DNA from: Pseudofabraea citricarpa | Taxonomy: Eukaryota; Ascomycota; Leotiomycetes; Helotiales; Dermateaceae | Assembly: GCA_029641185.1 (NCBI GenBank) | Contig: JAPWGK010000019.1 | Span: 434,001-498,000, forward strand | Direction of reading: 5' to 3' | Length of the DNA stretch: 64,000 nucleotides | In this document: positions 46,336 through 58,652 of the stretch, piece by piece | Numbering within the stretch: position 1 is the stretch's first letter | Layout of the letters: each line of letters starts with the position of its first letter | Notes under the pieces: model-generated | Databases searched by the model: none | What the model was told of the DNA's origin: nothing | The model's input: only the letters and a program-made list of their open reading frames with translations | Position numbers and translations under genes: made by a program

Positions 46336-48002
46336 ATGGATGACTACAAGAGCTACCTAGCTGCGGCTATTCTCAGTGAGGAGCGAGTGGTAAGTTCTCT
46401 TATTATGCTGTCGTCAGGTTTCTTGCTGATCCGCTTTTATAGGTTACCTACCGGCTTCTCAGTCGCGCTCTCAAGATCAATGTCAACCTTGCAAAAGAGT
46501 ATGTCCTACACACCACTCGCTAGCCTCGATAACATGTGCTGATTTGAAAAGGATGCTGTACGATTTTCACCGTGTGCAGAATGGCAAGAAACCAGGAACC
46601 GCGTATGCGACGTATCTCGTCAGTGGAACGAAACGAAGAGATGGACAAACGGGTACGACTGGCGATGTTAAGAAGGACGGTGATGATGATTATATGCAAA
46701 GTAGTCCATTCATGGCCAGTTCCATGCCGCAACCAGAAGAGAATAGCGCAGATGTTGCAGTACTAAGCATATCTTTAACTGGAGAGGAGAAACTACCAAG
46801 TACATATGCACTTTCCCCAAACATCTCGTGGTTTCATTACTTACGGTCCCTAGATCTCCGCTCGCAGTACGAGAGTATTTCATCAATCCACATCTACAGT
46901 CTCGGACCTCGTCCATTAAAGGTAACCGATACTCAGAACTTGTAAAGGCTTAAAGCTAACATTTTCAGGATCTACAAATCCTCTCAGATATAACTCGAGA
47001 AGTCCAAGAGACAACAATTAACGATGATGCTCTACTCACAAACCCTACGTATGGCAGCATAACCAACAAAAACGTCAAGAGACGAGTGGGACGACCACGA
47101 CTCCCAGTCGTACCAGCCTCAGTGCCAGCAGTAAAGCCCACAGCTGTCAAAGCCAAAGCTGGTTCGAGCCAAGAAGCCGCAAAGCCATCCATCAAGGCCG
47201 AACCCAAACCGCAAACATCGAACGCAGCTAAGGATTTCTTCGGTAAGAGCTCAGGAGCAGGCTCATCTACCACAACAAGTAAAGCCGAGCCTACAGCAGC
47301 TCCGGAGAAGAAAGCCCCCGCGACATTAAAGAAAGAGGCATCGAGTATCTTCAAATCCTTCGCAAAGGCTAAGCCGAAACTGAAGCGTGAAGGAACAGAT
47401 AGTTCTGCGTCGGCGGCCGTGAGTGCTGTTGAAGATGAACCCATGAGAGGCATGTCCAGTGATGAGGAGGACGACGATGCACCAGCACCTCCGCCGGTAG
47501 TAAAACCAGCATCTACCGAAATAGTAGACAAGAATCGCAAATCGAGGAAGGAACGTGAGGCGGCACTGAAGAAAATGATGGACGAAGAAGAGGATGAGGA
47601 CGAGGATGCACCGCCAGTTCCGACCCCTCAAGCTAGCGAGGAGGACGAGGAACAGAAGAGCGAGGAACCAGAGCCACAAAAGGAGAAAGAAAAAGAAATA
47701 GAAAAGGAAGTGCCTCCTGTGGTTAGTGGTGGTCGTCGACGTGGAAGGAGGAGAGTTATGAAAAAGAAGACTATCAAAGACGAAGAGGGTTATCTTGGTA
47801 AGTTCTTTGCATATTTTATTTTGAATCACCCATACCTGACGCAGAATCAGTCACTAAGGAAGAAGCTGTCTGGGAATCTTTCTCGGAAGATGAACCGGTG
47901 GCTCCAAAATCAAAAACTTCCACTACGACGACCGCGAAATCAAAGAAGGGTCCCGCCAAGCCTGGACAAGGTAGTATCATGTCATTCTTTGGCAAGAAAT
48001 AA
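46336..48002 (+). CDS. POL32: DNA polymerase delta subunit Pol32/Cdc27
   Basis: Five exons (46336-46389, 46443-46498, 46552-46921, 46969-47797, 47851-48002) give 486 residues. The winged-helix N-terminus (MDDYKSYLAAAILSEERV, VTYRLLSRALKINVNLAKE, MLYDFH) matches the Cdc27 family. The middle is Lys/Glu/Pro-rich and disordered, as in other orthologues. The extreme C-terminus carries a PCNA-interacting PIP box, QGSIMSFF (about 476-483), which appears only after the last intron is removed. Pol32 links Pol delta to PCNA, supports translesion synthesis and break-induced replication. It is divergent from RAD18 and converges with the GH125 gene. Confidence 0.93.
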
Positions 48003-48163
48003 GTTAGTCATAATATGGCATAATGAACAACTGATAATATCATGTGAATCGATCTATGTATGCCATGAGAAACTATGTGCATATGATTGATGCCTTCCCT
48101 TCCCCGGCCGTGACTCCATACCCCAAGTAAAAATACAAAGCGCCGTCATCATACAACATTCAA

Positions 48164-50068
48164 TCATTCGATAACGTAAGGTTTAGCACCTTCTCCAAAA
48201 ATCAAATGTGGCTTCCTTCGTGCGAGATCCAGAATCGTCTGTGCAAAGACACTATTGGCCCCTATATACTCGTTAGCAAAACCTCACTACTTTCGAGTTA
48301 TTTAGTATTGGAGACTTACAAGCAAACCAGCTCCCTGTCAAAAATTAGCACACGTCAAGACTAAAAATATAACAGTGTGGATGACTTACTAGTATAATCC
48401 GCGATTCGGTTCACGTTGATGCTCTCATGTACAAGACCTAATCTGCTAGCTTTCAAAACAAGTGCCAATAGATCTCCAATCTCCTTGTCGTCTTCAGTTG
48501 TCATGGCTTGCAAGAGCAAGCTCATAGGCCAAGCATTCTCAAGTCCAATATGTGGTCCTAGCCATAAAATCAGTAAAGACAGGCCAACCGCAATTAAAGA
48601 TAGCAACGAACCTCCAATTCCCTTGAAGCCTGTTCCTTCAAGATAATAAGGATTACTTGATTTTCCAAGTAACATTCTTCGCGTGTTCTGGTACACGGGA
48701 TCATTTGCAGCTACGAAACCCATGATAGGCAGTGCCAACAATGAAGGCACATTTGCGTCATCCATCATGATCTGGGAGCCATATCCATCAACCTCATAAG
48801 CAAATACTCTTCCAAATTTCTTATGTTGGACGACTCCATGTGCCCAGATGCCATCATAGATGAGCTGTGCACGCTTCTCCAAAGTCTGCGCCAGAACAGG
48901 TTTTCCGGCAGCTTGTAGGATAGCTGCAGTCCGTTTTAGCTCCACGGACATCATGGCATTTGCTGGAATATAAAATCCTAAAATCGTAGCATCATCACTA
49001 GGACGGAAAGCGCTTCGAACCAATCCAGTGCCGTGATTCAGAGGATTTCCTACTCCTGAAAGTGGCAGCGTCTCTGTTCCTTGGTCTGTTCTTCTTCGGA
49101 AGGTATATTCGTTCTTTTGAAATCTAGACGTTTCTGGATCAAAGGTCGATTGGGATTGTTGGTCCAATACTGCCATAACGGTATCTAATGCCGTGTACCA
49201 CCGGGAGTTCAAGAAATCCATGGATCCTGTAGAATTATAAAAAGTGTTTCCAAGAGCTAGAAAGTGTGCTAGAGAGTCCAGCTCGTACTTGCATTCAAAG
49301 ACAAAGTTGGGCTCATATGCTGGATGGACGTAATCATCTTGCCCATTTTGGGATGGCGACAAGCGACTTGGAGGCGGTGGTTGAAAAGCATTGCAGTATG
49401 GAGACTCAATAACATACTCGGATTGTGTGTTTATAGCTCCCAGAATCAAGCTATATATTTTTGGGTCCTTCTTGGCCAGCGGTTGGTATTGCAGGAGTTG
49501 ATTTGTGGAATCTCGTAACCATTCGGCATTGATATCACCTGGTTTTCCATATTAGTTTTAGCACAACATAGGAAATCCATTATGCGTACCTGTAACCACA
49601 AAAGACTGAGGTCCTTCCCATTTACCCTCATCCTTAGCACTCCGCGCCTTGAGTTCCGAGTGCTTCTTCTCAGTCCCATCCACATGCCATCGAACCGTCG
49701 TATCGAGGGTATTAGGGAAAGCATTTTCGAACAGTCGCGCAAGATCCTTATCTACCATCCGGGATGTGACATCTTCAATGACCTTTTCGACCAGAGGAGA
49801 ATTGAACGTCCGGCAATGGATCGACGGTCGCTGAAACGGCAAGGCCATAGGTCCATCTGTCAAAGGGCGACTTTGGCCAGAATCAGCAATTGAAAAGAAG
49901 CCAAGTAGAGGTCACATACTGCAAATATGCTGAGTATTTCTTATAATCTGGACACGCTTTGGAGTAGTCGTGCGTATCTTCTTGCGGGGGCAAGTCTACT
50001 GGAGGTGATGCTGCTACACTCCACGCCCCTAACCACAGCGCCCATGAACATAGTGCGATCCGTCCCAT
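48164..50068 (-). CDS. Secreted GH125 exo-alpha-1,6-mannosidase
   Basis: Six exons (50068-49920, 49870-49590, 49538-48612, 48557-48390, 48334-48320, 48261-48164) give 545 residues. A signal peptide spans about 1-20. The metal-independent GH125 (former DUF1237) domain shows LPFQRPSIHCRTFNS, GDINAEWLRDSTNQL, an acid catalyst candidate, TFRRRTDQGTETLPL, DDANVPSLLALPI and GIGGPHIGLENAWPMSL. The fifth exon is only 15 nt (RSWFA), but without it the conserved ending SWFAWANSVFAQTILDL is lost. The enzyme should release alpha-1,6-linked mannose from N-glycans or mannoprotein. Upstream in-frame Met (50140) is possible, but the signal peptide begins at 50068. Confidence 0.93.
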
Positions 50069-50937
50069 TTTGGTATCTATGGAATCCAAATTGATTCGCG
50101 ACTGCTGTGGGAATAAATCGAGGTCTTCAACCCTCTTCAACGGTTGTGGGTTTCCAGACTAATAAGGGTGTTTGGCGTTTGGGCTCGAGCGGTCGTACAG
50201 GACAGAATCACAATTTGACGATGTGAATTCGGGACCAGGTAGGGCTTCCAAATAATCGAATGAAGGTGTCCTGCGCAGCGGTATAAATGCGATGCGGTCA
50301 CAAGAGTCAAAGAGAAGCAATCTATGAATGTTTCGTGTCGTCCAGGAGATGTGCCTGTTACATAGCTTTGGGTATGCGGGTTGCGGGGGAGCTCGCTCGG
50401 CAGACCTTCTCCTTACGGCAGACCAGAATGTAGCTCTTGCTCGACCTTGTTTTCTTCAGCCTCCTCGAGTAATATATAAAAGTGGTTCTGGGAGTGTCAA
50501 TGTTTTTAAATAGATACTTAGTTATGCTACGACATATGGGCAGTCCGTCTTCTTGATAATTCCATAATTCTAAAGTCCTCGAATCACTTTGAGCGAGTTC
50601 TTACAATGTGTTCAAAACCAGCCGCCCTCTTCAACACTCAGCTCAAAAAATAAGAGGCAAAGAGTAAGCTGTTTTGCCCTTGATTTGCAGAATATCGACA
50701 GTCATAAGCTTACAGCAATATTTATAAGACTGTCATTTCATTACTACTCTGATATTTAGTGGTTTTGCCAGTTAACAGGTCTTACTCAAGGACAGAACCA
50801 CCATAATCATTTGTTCGTTTGAACCATACCCATCCTACAAGTTGTATCTCTGCTTCCCAGGCCAAACTCCATACTGAAACACTTTCTTGTAAAAACCACC
50901 CAGAAACGCCTCGAACTTTTCAACCGATTTAACTGAA
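50069..50937. other. Spacer between GH125 start and ESA1 stop
   Basis: 869 bp holding the GH125 promoter and the ESA1 3' UTR, both genes on the minus strand. The only frame over 60 codons (50328-50513) has no domain. Confidence 0.5.
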
Positions 50938-52669
50938 CTACCAACCCCAAGTCCTTGTACTTGCAGTAAAGACCGGTGGTTTCCATCTAATAAGTTCAGG
51001 ATCTATAACCCTCTTCGGTTTTGTCTTCTGTTTCAGTTTTGAGGCCTCATGACGCTCGATGAGCTTCGTGGGTAGAATAAGTTTGTGTTCTCCTTTGTGG
51101 TAAACCTGCATTTTGAGTGCTTGTAGTGTATGCTCAACATCAGCCGTGGTCATTGATAATTGCTGCGCTAGAGATTCTATACTGCAACGATCATCTCTGT
51201 CGTTATATTCCAGTAGAATCTCAATCAGATTTTCAGTCCAGTATTGTCTGTAACTCAGTAAACCGAGATCAGAAAGAGGCTTTTCTGGAGACCCGAGCTT
51301 TCCTTCGATCTTTGAAAGTTCATATGAAAACTGAATGAGAAGACGACCGTAACCTTTCCGTTGAAACTGAGGAAGCGTGAGAATACATGCGACATTATAG
51401 CCATCTGCACTTTCCTTCTCCTTTGAGAAATATCCTACGAGGTGACATCCCTTGTCGTCTCTGCTTGTCATTACGTAGAAGAGAAAGGGGTCTACGTCAT
51501 AGTAAAGAGTTTTGTGATCAAGGAACATCTTGGATAGCAAACAAAGATTTCGACACCACATACGCTGTCGACGACCATCAATCTCGAAGAATGAAACATA
51601 ATCATCTCGGTAAATCTCGTTTCCAGGTGGATGCCAGAGGTCACACTTTTGTCGATGTCGAGTAAAGGACTTAATATCCCCGTAGTAGCATAAGCAGAAC
51701 TCGCAGATGTACATCACATCCTCTTCCGTAAATGCTTCTGGGTATGGCGAAAAGTACCAAGGATATAGATCAAACTTGCCGAACTGAACTTTTGATATGT
51801 TCCTTATTCGGGAGATTTCAGCTTGGTTCTGCGTCATCGATCCTCCAACTCGAAGCTTCTCTATCTCTTCTTCGCGGCTATAATCATTAGGCGCTTCTGC
51901 TTTTGCTGCTGTTGCGGAGGCCGCGACCTCATCAACATCCATAGGATCGTCATCTTCGGCCCCTGGCGTAGCATCCAGGTCGAGTGCCAATGTAAGCTTT
52001 TCGTCGTTTCCTTCGGCATCTGGTGTGGGTTTTTGAGAGCCTACGAATTCTGAAAACATCAGCCTCGTCCATATGACAATACGGGTACTGGGGGCTTACC
52101 GGTCCAGGGGTGTGGTGTTCCACCTTCTGAGGCTATTGATGCTTCCCTCGTAGCTGCCGCACGCTTTGGCGCATTTTTCTTCGAGACTGCTGTCTTCTTG
52201 GACGCTGGTGGAGCAGACTTCTTGCTTTCCTTGGGCTTTTCAGCACTCGGCCATTCCACATCCTGTGTAAAATCGATGCGAGCTGATGGCACCCATTCAT
52301 CCAAACGCTTGTTAAAATTATCGAAGTTGCAATAGAATTGTCGGCCACTTTTCGTTTCTTTGATACTCAGGATCTCTGCTCGTCGGGCATGGCCGTCCTA
52401 CAATGAACAGTCAGTAACGGGTACATAGCTGTGTGGCGAAATAAACAAAAAGGGATAGAGTCGATTTACAGTCATTCATGTGCAGGATAGGAAGACTTAC
52501 TTTTGATACCATAGCAATGCATCCTATGCTAAGGCGCAACGATCAGTCAATTGTCGCGTCGCAAATTCACAAATCGTTGTACTTACCTAAGGGTATCAAC
52601 AGTCGCCTTGCCCTTTTGCTTCGGCGCGGGCGATCCCGTCGCATTCTCTGTATTTGCCCCGGATGTCAT
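50938..52669 (-). CDS. ESA1: MYST histone acetyltransferase Esa1 (NuA4, Tip60/KAT5)
   Basis: Four exons (52669-52587, 52528-52501, 52397-52100, 52049-50938) give 506 residues. The chromo barrel (tudor-knot) reads [14 protein letters not shown]...[17 protein letters not shown] Lys/Ala/Pro-rich linker follows, then the MYST C2HC zinc finger ([21 protein letters not shown], from about residue 252) and the HAT core with Cys in [10 protein letters not shown], acetyl-CoA loop [11 protein letters not shown] and Glu in [10 protein letters not shown]. Esa1 acetylates H4 and H2A in NuA4 and is usually essential. Exon 2 is a 28-nt microexon carrying IGCIAMVSK. Confidence 0.97.
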
Positions 52670-52883
52670 AGTGATGCTTTTTGATGGAACAAAATAATTG
52701 TATATGTTGTTTGATGGTTGGAGACGGAGTGATGCTGAATGTTTTTGGAGGGGCGCACAAGGCTGAGCTCGAGAGCGCACTAAAAAGCGGTAGCCTCGCA
52801 CTAAAAACTTCCTTAACAGGGACTTCTCCAGAATAGCTCATTCGTAAATATGCACAACGTCAAGCTCACAACGATATCAAGAA
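52670..52883. promoter_or_regulatory. Divergent ESA1/REX4 promoter
   Basis: Only 214 bp separate the two start codons, so both must use one compact intergenic region. I see no strong TATA box. An antisense-frame ORF that extends ESA1 upstream lacks support. Confidence 0.5.
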
Positions 52884-53846
52884 ATGGCACCTGAACTCTC
52901 TAGCAACTGGAAACAGTTACAAGGTGTCCTGAAGAAAGAATCGAAATCCAAGTCAGAAAAGAAAAAGAAGGCAGTACCTTCAGAACAGCAGCTGAATACA
53001 CTCGCAAAGCGGCGGAGACTCGAAGGAAAACCGGTGAAAGGCGGCCCTGTGATATCAGGAAGAGTGCAGAAGAAGAAAATGGGCAACGGAAACAGTTCTA
53101 CAGCAAATCCTACAGAGTCAGAGATTGCCCCGTCAGCATCTCTAGCTCTCTGGGCCGAAGATAATGACATCTCTTCCAAGGACCTCGCCACGGCTTATGG
53201 AGGTGATATGAAAGACACCAATGTACAGGGTTCACAGGAAGACACTATCAATGGAGGCCTTGCTAGTGACGTCGAGATTGGAAAGTACGTCGCAATGGAT
53301 TGCGAGATGGTCGGAGTGGGTGGTGAGGAAGACCGATCAGTTCTGGCTCGAGTCAGTATTGTCAATTTTCACGGCACTCAGGTCTACGATTCTTTTGTGC
53401 GACCAAAAGAATTCGTCACGAATTGGCGGACGCATGTCAGTGGTGTATCCCCAAAGAACATGACGACTGCAAGGACATTTGAGGTTGTGCAGGAGGAGGT
53501 TGGAGAGATTTTGAAAGATAGAGTGCTGGTTGGACATGCGATCAAAAACGATTTAGAGGTTATGATGCTTGGACACCCGAAAAGAGATATTCGGGATACG
53601 TCGAGGTTTTCAGGATTCCGGAAGTATAGCGCTGGGAAAACGCCAAGTTTGAAGAAGTTAGCAAAGGAGGTTCTTGGTGTCGACATACAAGGCGGCGAAC
53701 ATTCCAGTATTGAGGACGCAAGAGCAACAATGCTTCTATTTAGGAGACACAAGTCAGCATTCGATGTTGAGCATGCCCAGAAATTTCCAACATTTCCTCC
53801 GGGGAGTTCGAATAAGCCAAAGAAGAAAAAGAACAGCAAACGTTGA
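52884..53846 (+). CDS. REX4: RNA exonuclease 4 (Rex4), DEDDh family
   Basis: A single exon of 320 residues. A Lys-rich N-terminus with nuclear/nucleolar localisation character precedes the DEDDh exonuclease domain: ExoI YVAMDCEMVGVG (Asp, Glu), ExoII VGHAIKNDLEVM (Asp), ExoIII HSSIEDARATM (His, Asp). The tail is Lys-rich. Rex4 is a 3'-5' RNA exonuclease linked to rRNA processing in yeast. The gene has no introns, unlike most neighbours. Confidence 0.95.
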   Translation: MAPELSSNWKQLQGVLKKESKSKSEKKKKAVPSEQQLNTLAKRRRLEGKPVKGGPVISGRVQKKKMGNGNSSTANPTESEIAPSASLALWAEDNDISSKDLATAYGGDMKDTNVQGSQEDTINGGLASDVEIGKYVAMDCEMVGVGGEEDRSVLARVSIVNFHGTQVYDSFVRPKEFVTNWRTHVSGVSPKNMTTARTFEVVQEEVGEILKDRVLVGHAIKNDLEVMMLGHPKRDIRDTSRFSGFRKYSAGKTPSLKKLAKEVLGVDIQGGEHSSIEDARATMLLFRRHKSAFDVEHAQKFPTFPPGSSNKPKKKKNSKR

Positions 53847-54297
53847 GCGTTCCCGGGATTAAGGCTACTATAAGCAAGCGACCGGAAACATCTTCACGGG
53901 GCTCGATTCAATTCTCCCAAACTACCATGCCAATGATGCTGACTTATGGTCAAACATGGCCAGAAACTGGTGACTGCGACAAACATCACATCACATCACC
54001 TATTGTACCACCGATGGGAACTATTTTGATGCAAATTATGAGACTCATACGGCAGTCAAGCATCGGAAAATAGTACAGTCACATTGACGGCCCGAGTAAA
54101 ACAGCATCAGTATAGACATTCATGCCATTGTGCAATTACAGAACGAAGAATCGCTCCTAGGGTCTATATGATCTAGTATACCGACTGCTCAAAGCGGTCC
54201 CCCACATACTCCTGCAATGCAGGTCAACAAACCAACCCCCCAAGACGCCAACGCTCGAAGACGTAGATAAGGGTTAGATTATGAAAAGGAAATTTAT
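53847..54297. other. Convergent 3' spacer
   Basis: 451 bp between the stops of REX4 and the CFA synthase gene. The short frames are unsupported; I see nothing else. Confidence 0.5.
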
Positions 54298-55831
54298 TCA
54301 AAGAGGAATACCGTCCATCAACTCCATTGCACCTTCGCGGCCCACAGTGATGATCGCGTCTCCTAATGTCTTGGTAGCAAAGCCGGCTTCGCAGTAGTCG
54401 AAGTAATACTAGGTCATGTGTCAGTCATGCCTCTCTGCTATAAAACTGTCGCATTACATACCTCCCATTTTCTGCGGAACACTTCAATCTCTTGATCACC
54501 CATCTCCTCATGTTCGGTCATCAAAGCTGGTCTAATTCTCGACTCGAAATTCTGCAAGAACTTCTCTCTCCATAAGCGAAGGGTCTTAGCATAATGTCCC
54601 CCGATGTTCTCAATCTTTTCTACGACCAATGTGCCTTCGGAATTCTTGCTCATCTTCTCCACTAGTTGACTGATGGAGGGGAGATGGCCACCTGGGAAGA
54701 TGTATTTTCGAATGAAGTCCTCTCCTTTTGCATAGGCTTCATATCTGCCTTCAGGCATGGTAATGCATTGAAAGACTGCAATACCATCTTTCTTCAAAAG
54801 TTTATGTATACAAGTGAAGTATGTATCCAGGTATTCTGCTCCAACTGCTTCTAACATCTCGATGGAAATAATTTTGTCGTATGGAATTCGTGGAACTGGG
54901 AGTGCTCGGTAGTCCATGAGCTTGACTTCAATCTTGTCGGAGTATCCAGCTGCAAAGATTCTTTTCTCGGCCAGGGCTTTTTGTTCGATGGATAATGTCA
55001 AGGAGGTCACTCTACAGCCTGTTGTCCGCACTGCCTCGATGGCAAAGGATCCCCATCCAGTTCCGATTTCGAGTACGTGATCTGTGGGCTTTATGCAGGC
55101 GCCATCGATAAATCGATGTAGCTTTGTCATCTGGGCAGCCTCCAATGTTTCCTCCTCGGCATCTCGACTTGATGATGTCTTCCAGATTGGACACGAATAT
55201 GTCATATCTTCGGACAAGAAAGCCGCAAACATCTCGTTGCTAATATCATAATGGGCGGAAATATTAAGTAATGAATTCGAAAGTGTGTTCGTGCTTCTAG
55301 CCAAGCCGGTAATTGTGGCAGCAATTGAAGAGGTCAAGGTGGTCGCATTAGCTAGCTGTTCGCGATTCTTGATGAAGAGCTTCACAAAGTTAGTCTCGGT
55401 GGTTTTACAGAGGAGTTTTTGGGTAGGCGCACTTCGAAAAATGCAGTCAAATCAGCACACTCTACTTCACCAAGCATATATGCCTCTGCGAATCCCATGT
55501 CCGCAAACAGAAACAGCCTGACCCAAAAAGATTCTTTCTTAATAACTAACTCCACCTTTCCCAAGCCATCATTCTTTTTCTTCGTTCCGCTCACGCCATT
55601 GGTCATCTTGGAGTTCTCCTTTGCGATTTTCTGGCCGTAGACAGTTGTCCTCCCAGTTGTCTCGTCAATGATCACCAGCGTTCCAGATTCGATGCGCGAA
55701 AACAGAGAAGTTACTGCTGCTTTGGAAACAGATAGTGCTGGTCCCCATGACATGCTCCCCAATGCGCCTCGAAATAAATCGGTGCCGCGAGCCAATGGCT
55801 GGGTCACGGCTGCTGGGAGATAGGAAGCCAT
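54298..55831 (-). CDS. Cyclopropane-fatty-acyl-phospholipid synthase (CFA family)
   Basis: Three exons (55831-55433, 55394-54462, 54408-54298) give 480 residues. The N-terminal domain carries VIKKESFWVRLFLFADMGFA and AYMLGEVECADLTAFFE. The SAM-dependent core has AHYDISNEMFAAFLSEDMTY, the glycine-rich VLEIGTGWGSFAIEA and SLTLSIEQKALAEKRI, and the end reads YYFDYCEAGFATKTLGD. CFA enzymes add a methylene bridge to unsaturated acyl chains in phospholipids; sphingolipid C9-methyltransferases are related but carry two N-terminal membrane segments, which I do not see here. The donor of intron 1 is GTGCGC, unusual but frame-consistent. Confidence 0.9.
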
Positions 55832-57976
55832 TTTTGTTGAGTTTGCGTAATTCTACCTGCTACAAGAGCAATTGACTTCTTGTCGGTCTTGGACTTTCCG
55901 AGATGTTGAATAACAGCAGTCCGCTCCTACTTGCGCAGAATCGCAAGAGTTTCCAGCCTGTCCCCTGACGTTTGCTTGGGAGGAGGAAGTGAGCGGGATG
56001 ATGACTGTCTTCTGGAACAAGGTCAAAAAAAAGAGGAATGACAAAGTAAAGGGAGGGAGGTGAGATTCCACTTAAGAGGGTCGCAGTGCCAAAAGACGCG
56101 CCAGAGTTAATGCCCCTACTTTAAAGTCCGACCATGCTCCAAGTAGGACCCCAAGGCATCCTGCATTTCCTCCCAGGACGATAGTTGTTCCAAAAGGCGC
56201 CTTCCCTGCCAGCTTCCCCCTCCAGAGCCAGGGCCCCAAACCCAAATCGATCTGAGCTCTGCCCCACCACTAGCTCATTTTCTAGTCTGTGGGCCGCCAA
56301 TGCCAATGCCAACGCCCCTGGTACTTCCGTACTTCAGTACTTCTGCAGCTGCTGTAGCTGGGGCCACGACTGAGGTACCCGGGCCCTTCACATTCCGGTG
56401 TGCATGAGGCCATACAAGGTCGAGAGGCAGAAGAACACAATCTTGCTATTGGACCGGTGGCTGTTGTTCTGTTTCCCATTGACTCGAGAAACGTCTCTGA
56501 GCCAGGAAGTGCAGCACCGGCCCTCTATCTCTTCACATGCCACCGGTGATTGGAGCGGCGAAGTCGACCCTCGACGTCAGGAAATATGTACAGGGCTGGT
56601 CTGGCCGCTTCCTCCTCCACTCTGATCCGAATCGCCGACAGCAGTACGGAGTATCTTACTTCGTCCACGACGAGGCTGAGAGTGATGATTCATGACTCTG
56701 CGTCTGCTTGCTTCTTGTGTTCCAAATGCGCATCAAAACGGATACACAGGAGAGTCCGAAAGCGAAATGACCATCTCAATTCGCATCCTGCGAGCACCAA
56801 GGTCAGAAAAGACTTCCCGTAAAAAGTGCTTATCCTGCAGGCGATTGGCAAGAATGAAGAAAATGTTTCTTCAACAACACTTACATTGCATAATGTACCG
56901 GGATTGCTGCTGTCAGGACACGAGGCCCGCCTGTCTGGCGGTATGCCTTCCTTCTTCTGTCAACGAACGGAGCAGATGTGTGTGTTTGTCTTGCTCATGC
57001 GGATGTCCTTTCTGCCGACGATAGCATCATAGGTAGCAGGTGAGCAATGACGAGATGCCTGCCGCTGCTCATTTGCCATTCTGGGCCGGCTGGTCTGATC
57101 TCGAGCCCTTATTCTCCGGCGTCAGCCTCTGTTGCTTGGACGTAGGTTTATGCGAAAAGCGGCTTTAGCCTTAATCCTGAGGAGAGAAGCACGCACAGAA
57201 GAAGCCAAAGCAGAGGTTCAGGACAGGACGTGGAAAGGCGGTGAGGGCAAGCTCGTGGGGCTGGACTGTAGATCAGATCAAAGAAAGTGGGCGGGACCAG
57301 GGGAGAGCTTCTGACCCTCGGCTGATGCTCTGGACTGATAACAGTGCTACGGTACGCTAATCCGCTATGTGTTTAGGCACTTCACAGGGCAATTCTGCAG
57401 ATACCTGGGTACGGAGTATATACTCTCTCTTGCCCACCACGATTGAATCTTCTGCTACGGCTTCACGATGTGTTGTTTGGTGCTTCCCACTCTGACATTC
57501 CTGATTCAAGATTAGGTAATGTACAGGGCCATGCTTGTCTCACCAGCCTGCAGCAGTGCAGCAAAGCTACAGATTACCGAGCGAGCAAAGCAAAGCTTAT
57601 CAGTCCACCAGCTCAAGCCATAGCCATAGCCATAGCCAACAGTGCGAAGTACGCACGCAATTCAGGGACCATGGCTGGTTGAATAATATCCCGGCCGGTA
57701 TTAATCTAGCCAGACGTGGTCACCAGCCTCGAAAAATGTTTGGAGTTGTCGAAACAACCTAGACAATCTGGTGGGAGAGCTAAAGGCTAAGTTGAAGATC
57801 ATGCGTTGGAGGGTTTCTTCGGCTCATCAGCAATTGCCGAGGCCTTGTGGGTTGTAGTTCTAATCTGAGCCAAGCCAGAGCGACGCGACGCGTCAACCAA
57901 GTCGCGTTACCTCTCAAGTCTCTCTGTCATACTACCGCAAAATTCTATACCAAAGAACAATCAACACTCAAACAAG
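55832..57976. other. 2.1-kb divergent spacer without recognisable genes
   Basis: Lies between the CFA synthase and RNase H2C starts. ORFs at 56121-57762 are short, overlapping and without domains. A short (AGCCAT)n repeat lies at 57616-57638. The length is notable in this otherwise compact block. Confidence 0.5.
57616..57638. repeat. (AGCCAT)n hexamer repeat
   Basis: Nearly four tandem AGCCAT units in the RNase H2C upstream region. Confidence 0.7.
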
Positions 57977-58527
57977 ATGCTCGCAATACAAAAATCCAAG
58001 ACACATCAGGGGAAATGTGATCCGAACGTGTTGCCCTGCAAAATCAACCACAATGGACCCGTCGATGCGACACAGCGCTATTGGGCACCCACCAAGACCG
58101 ACGGTATATTTTCTCCGCGTACATTTTCCTAACACTAAAGTCATGGACTGATCAATCCTCTACACAGATGGCAAAACAATCGCCTATTTCCGAGGCAGAA
58201 AACTCCATGGGAAATCAATTAAAGTACCAGACGGATATCGTGGTGTAGTGCTCACATCGACGGATCGCATTATCCCAAACGCTGCAGATGAGGAAGAGGA
58301 AGATAGACCGGAAATAGGTATTATGGAGGAACAATCGCAGTTTGAAGAGATTACGGTCTGGGGCCATGAAAGCCAGCCGGAGGAGATGGCGGATCCGTAT
58401 GTCAAGGGCATAGAGGAGTGGATTGGTTTTGCCGCCCAGGTAAGTTCTGCTGGTCGCTATGTTGGTTTGTGACGGTATTGATACCTGATAGATCCATTCG
58501 GTTGAGGACAATGAAAATTCAAAGTAA
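57977..58527 (+). CDS. RNH203: Ribonuclease H2 subunit C (Rnh203-like)
   Basis: Three exons (57977-58103, 58168-58439, 58492-58527) give 144 residues. After LPCKINHNGPVDATQRYW comes the subunit C signature AYFRGRKLHGKSIKVPDGYR and the C-terminal helix region EEWIGFAAQIHSVED. RNase H2C is a non-catalytic subunit that, with subunit B, holds the catalytic subunit A; the complex removes ribonucleotides from DNA and cleaves RNA-DNA hybrids. The acidic insert EEEEDRPE is variable. The short final exon (36 nt) is supported by frame and by a stop codon directly after it. Confidence 0.85.
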
Positions 58528-58652
58528 ATGAAGTATATTCAGGTCTGGATGTGTTAGAGATGGTTTGGCGTTCCTGGCATACAATCATGGAGTTTGGGGA
58601 AGGGATCATAGAAAGGATAGCATCATACGCACACCAGGATACTCAGTTCAAG

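Noticed and set aside
47326..47829. 167-codon hydrophobic frame antisense to POL32
   Set aside because: It is the complement of the Lys/Glu-rich coding sequence, which gives Leu/Phe runs; no independent evidence.
56121..57762. Several frames of 60-110 codons between the CFA synthase and RNase H2C genes
   Set aside because: They are in different frames, with biased low-complexity composition and no joinable introns or motifs.
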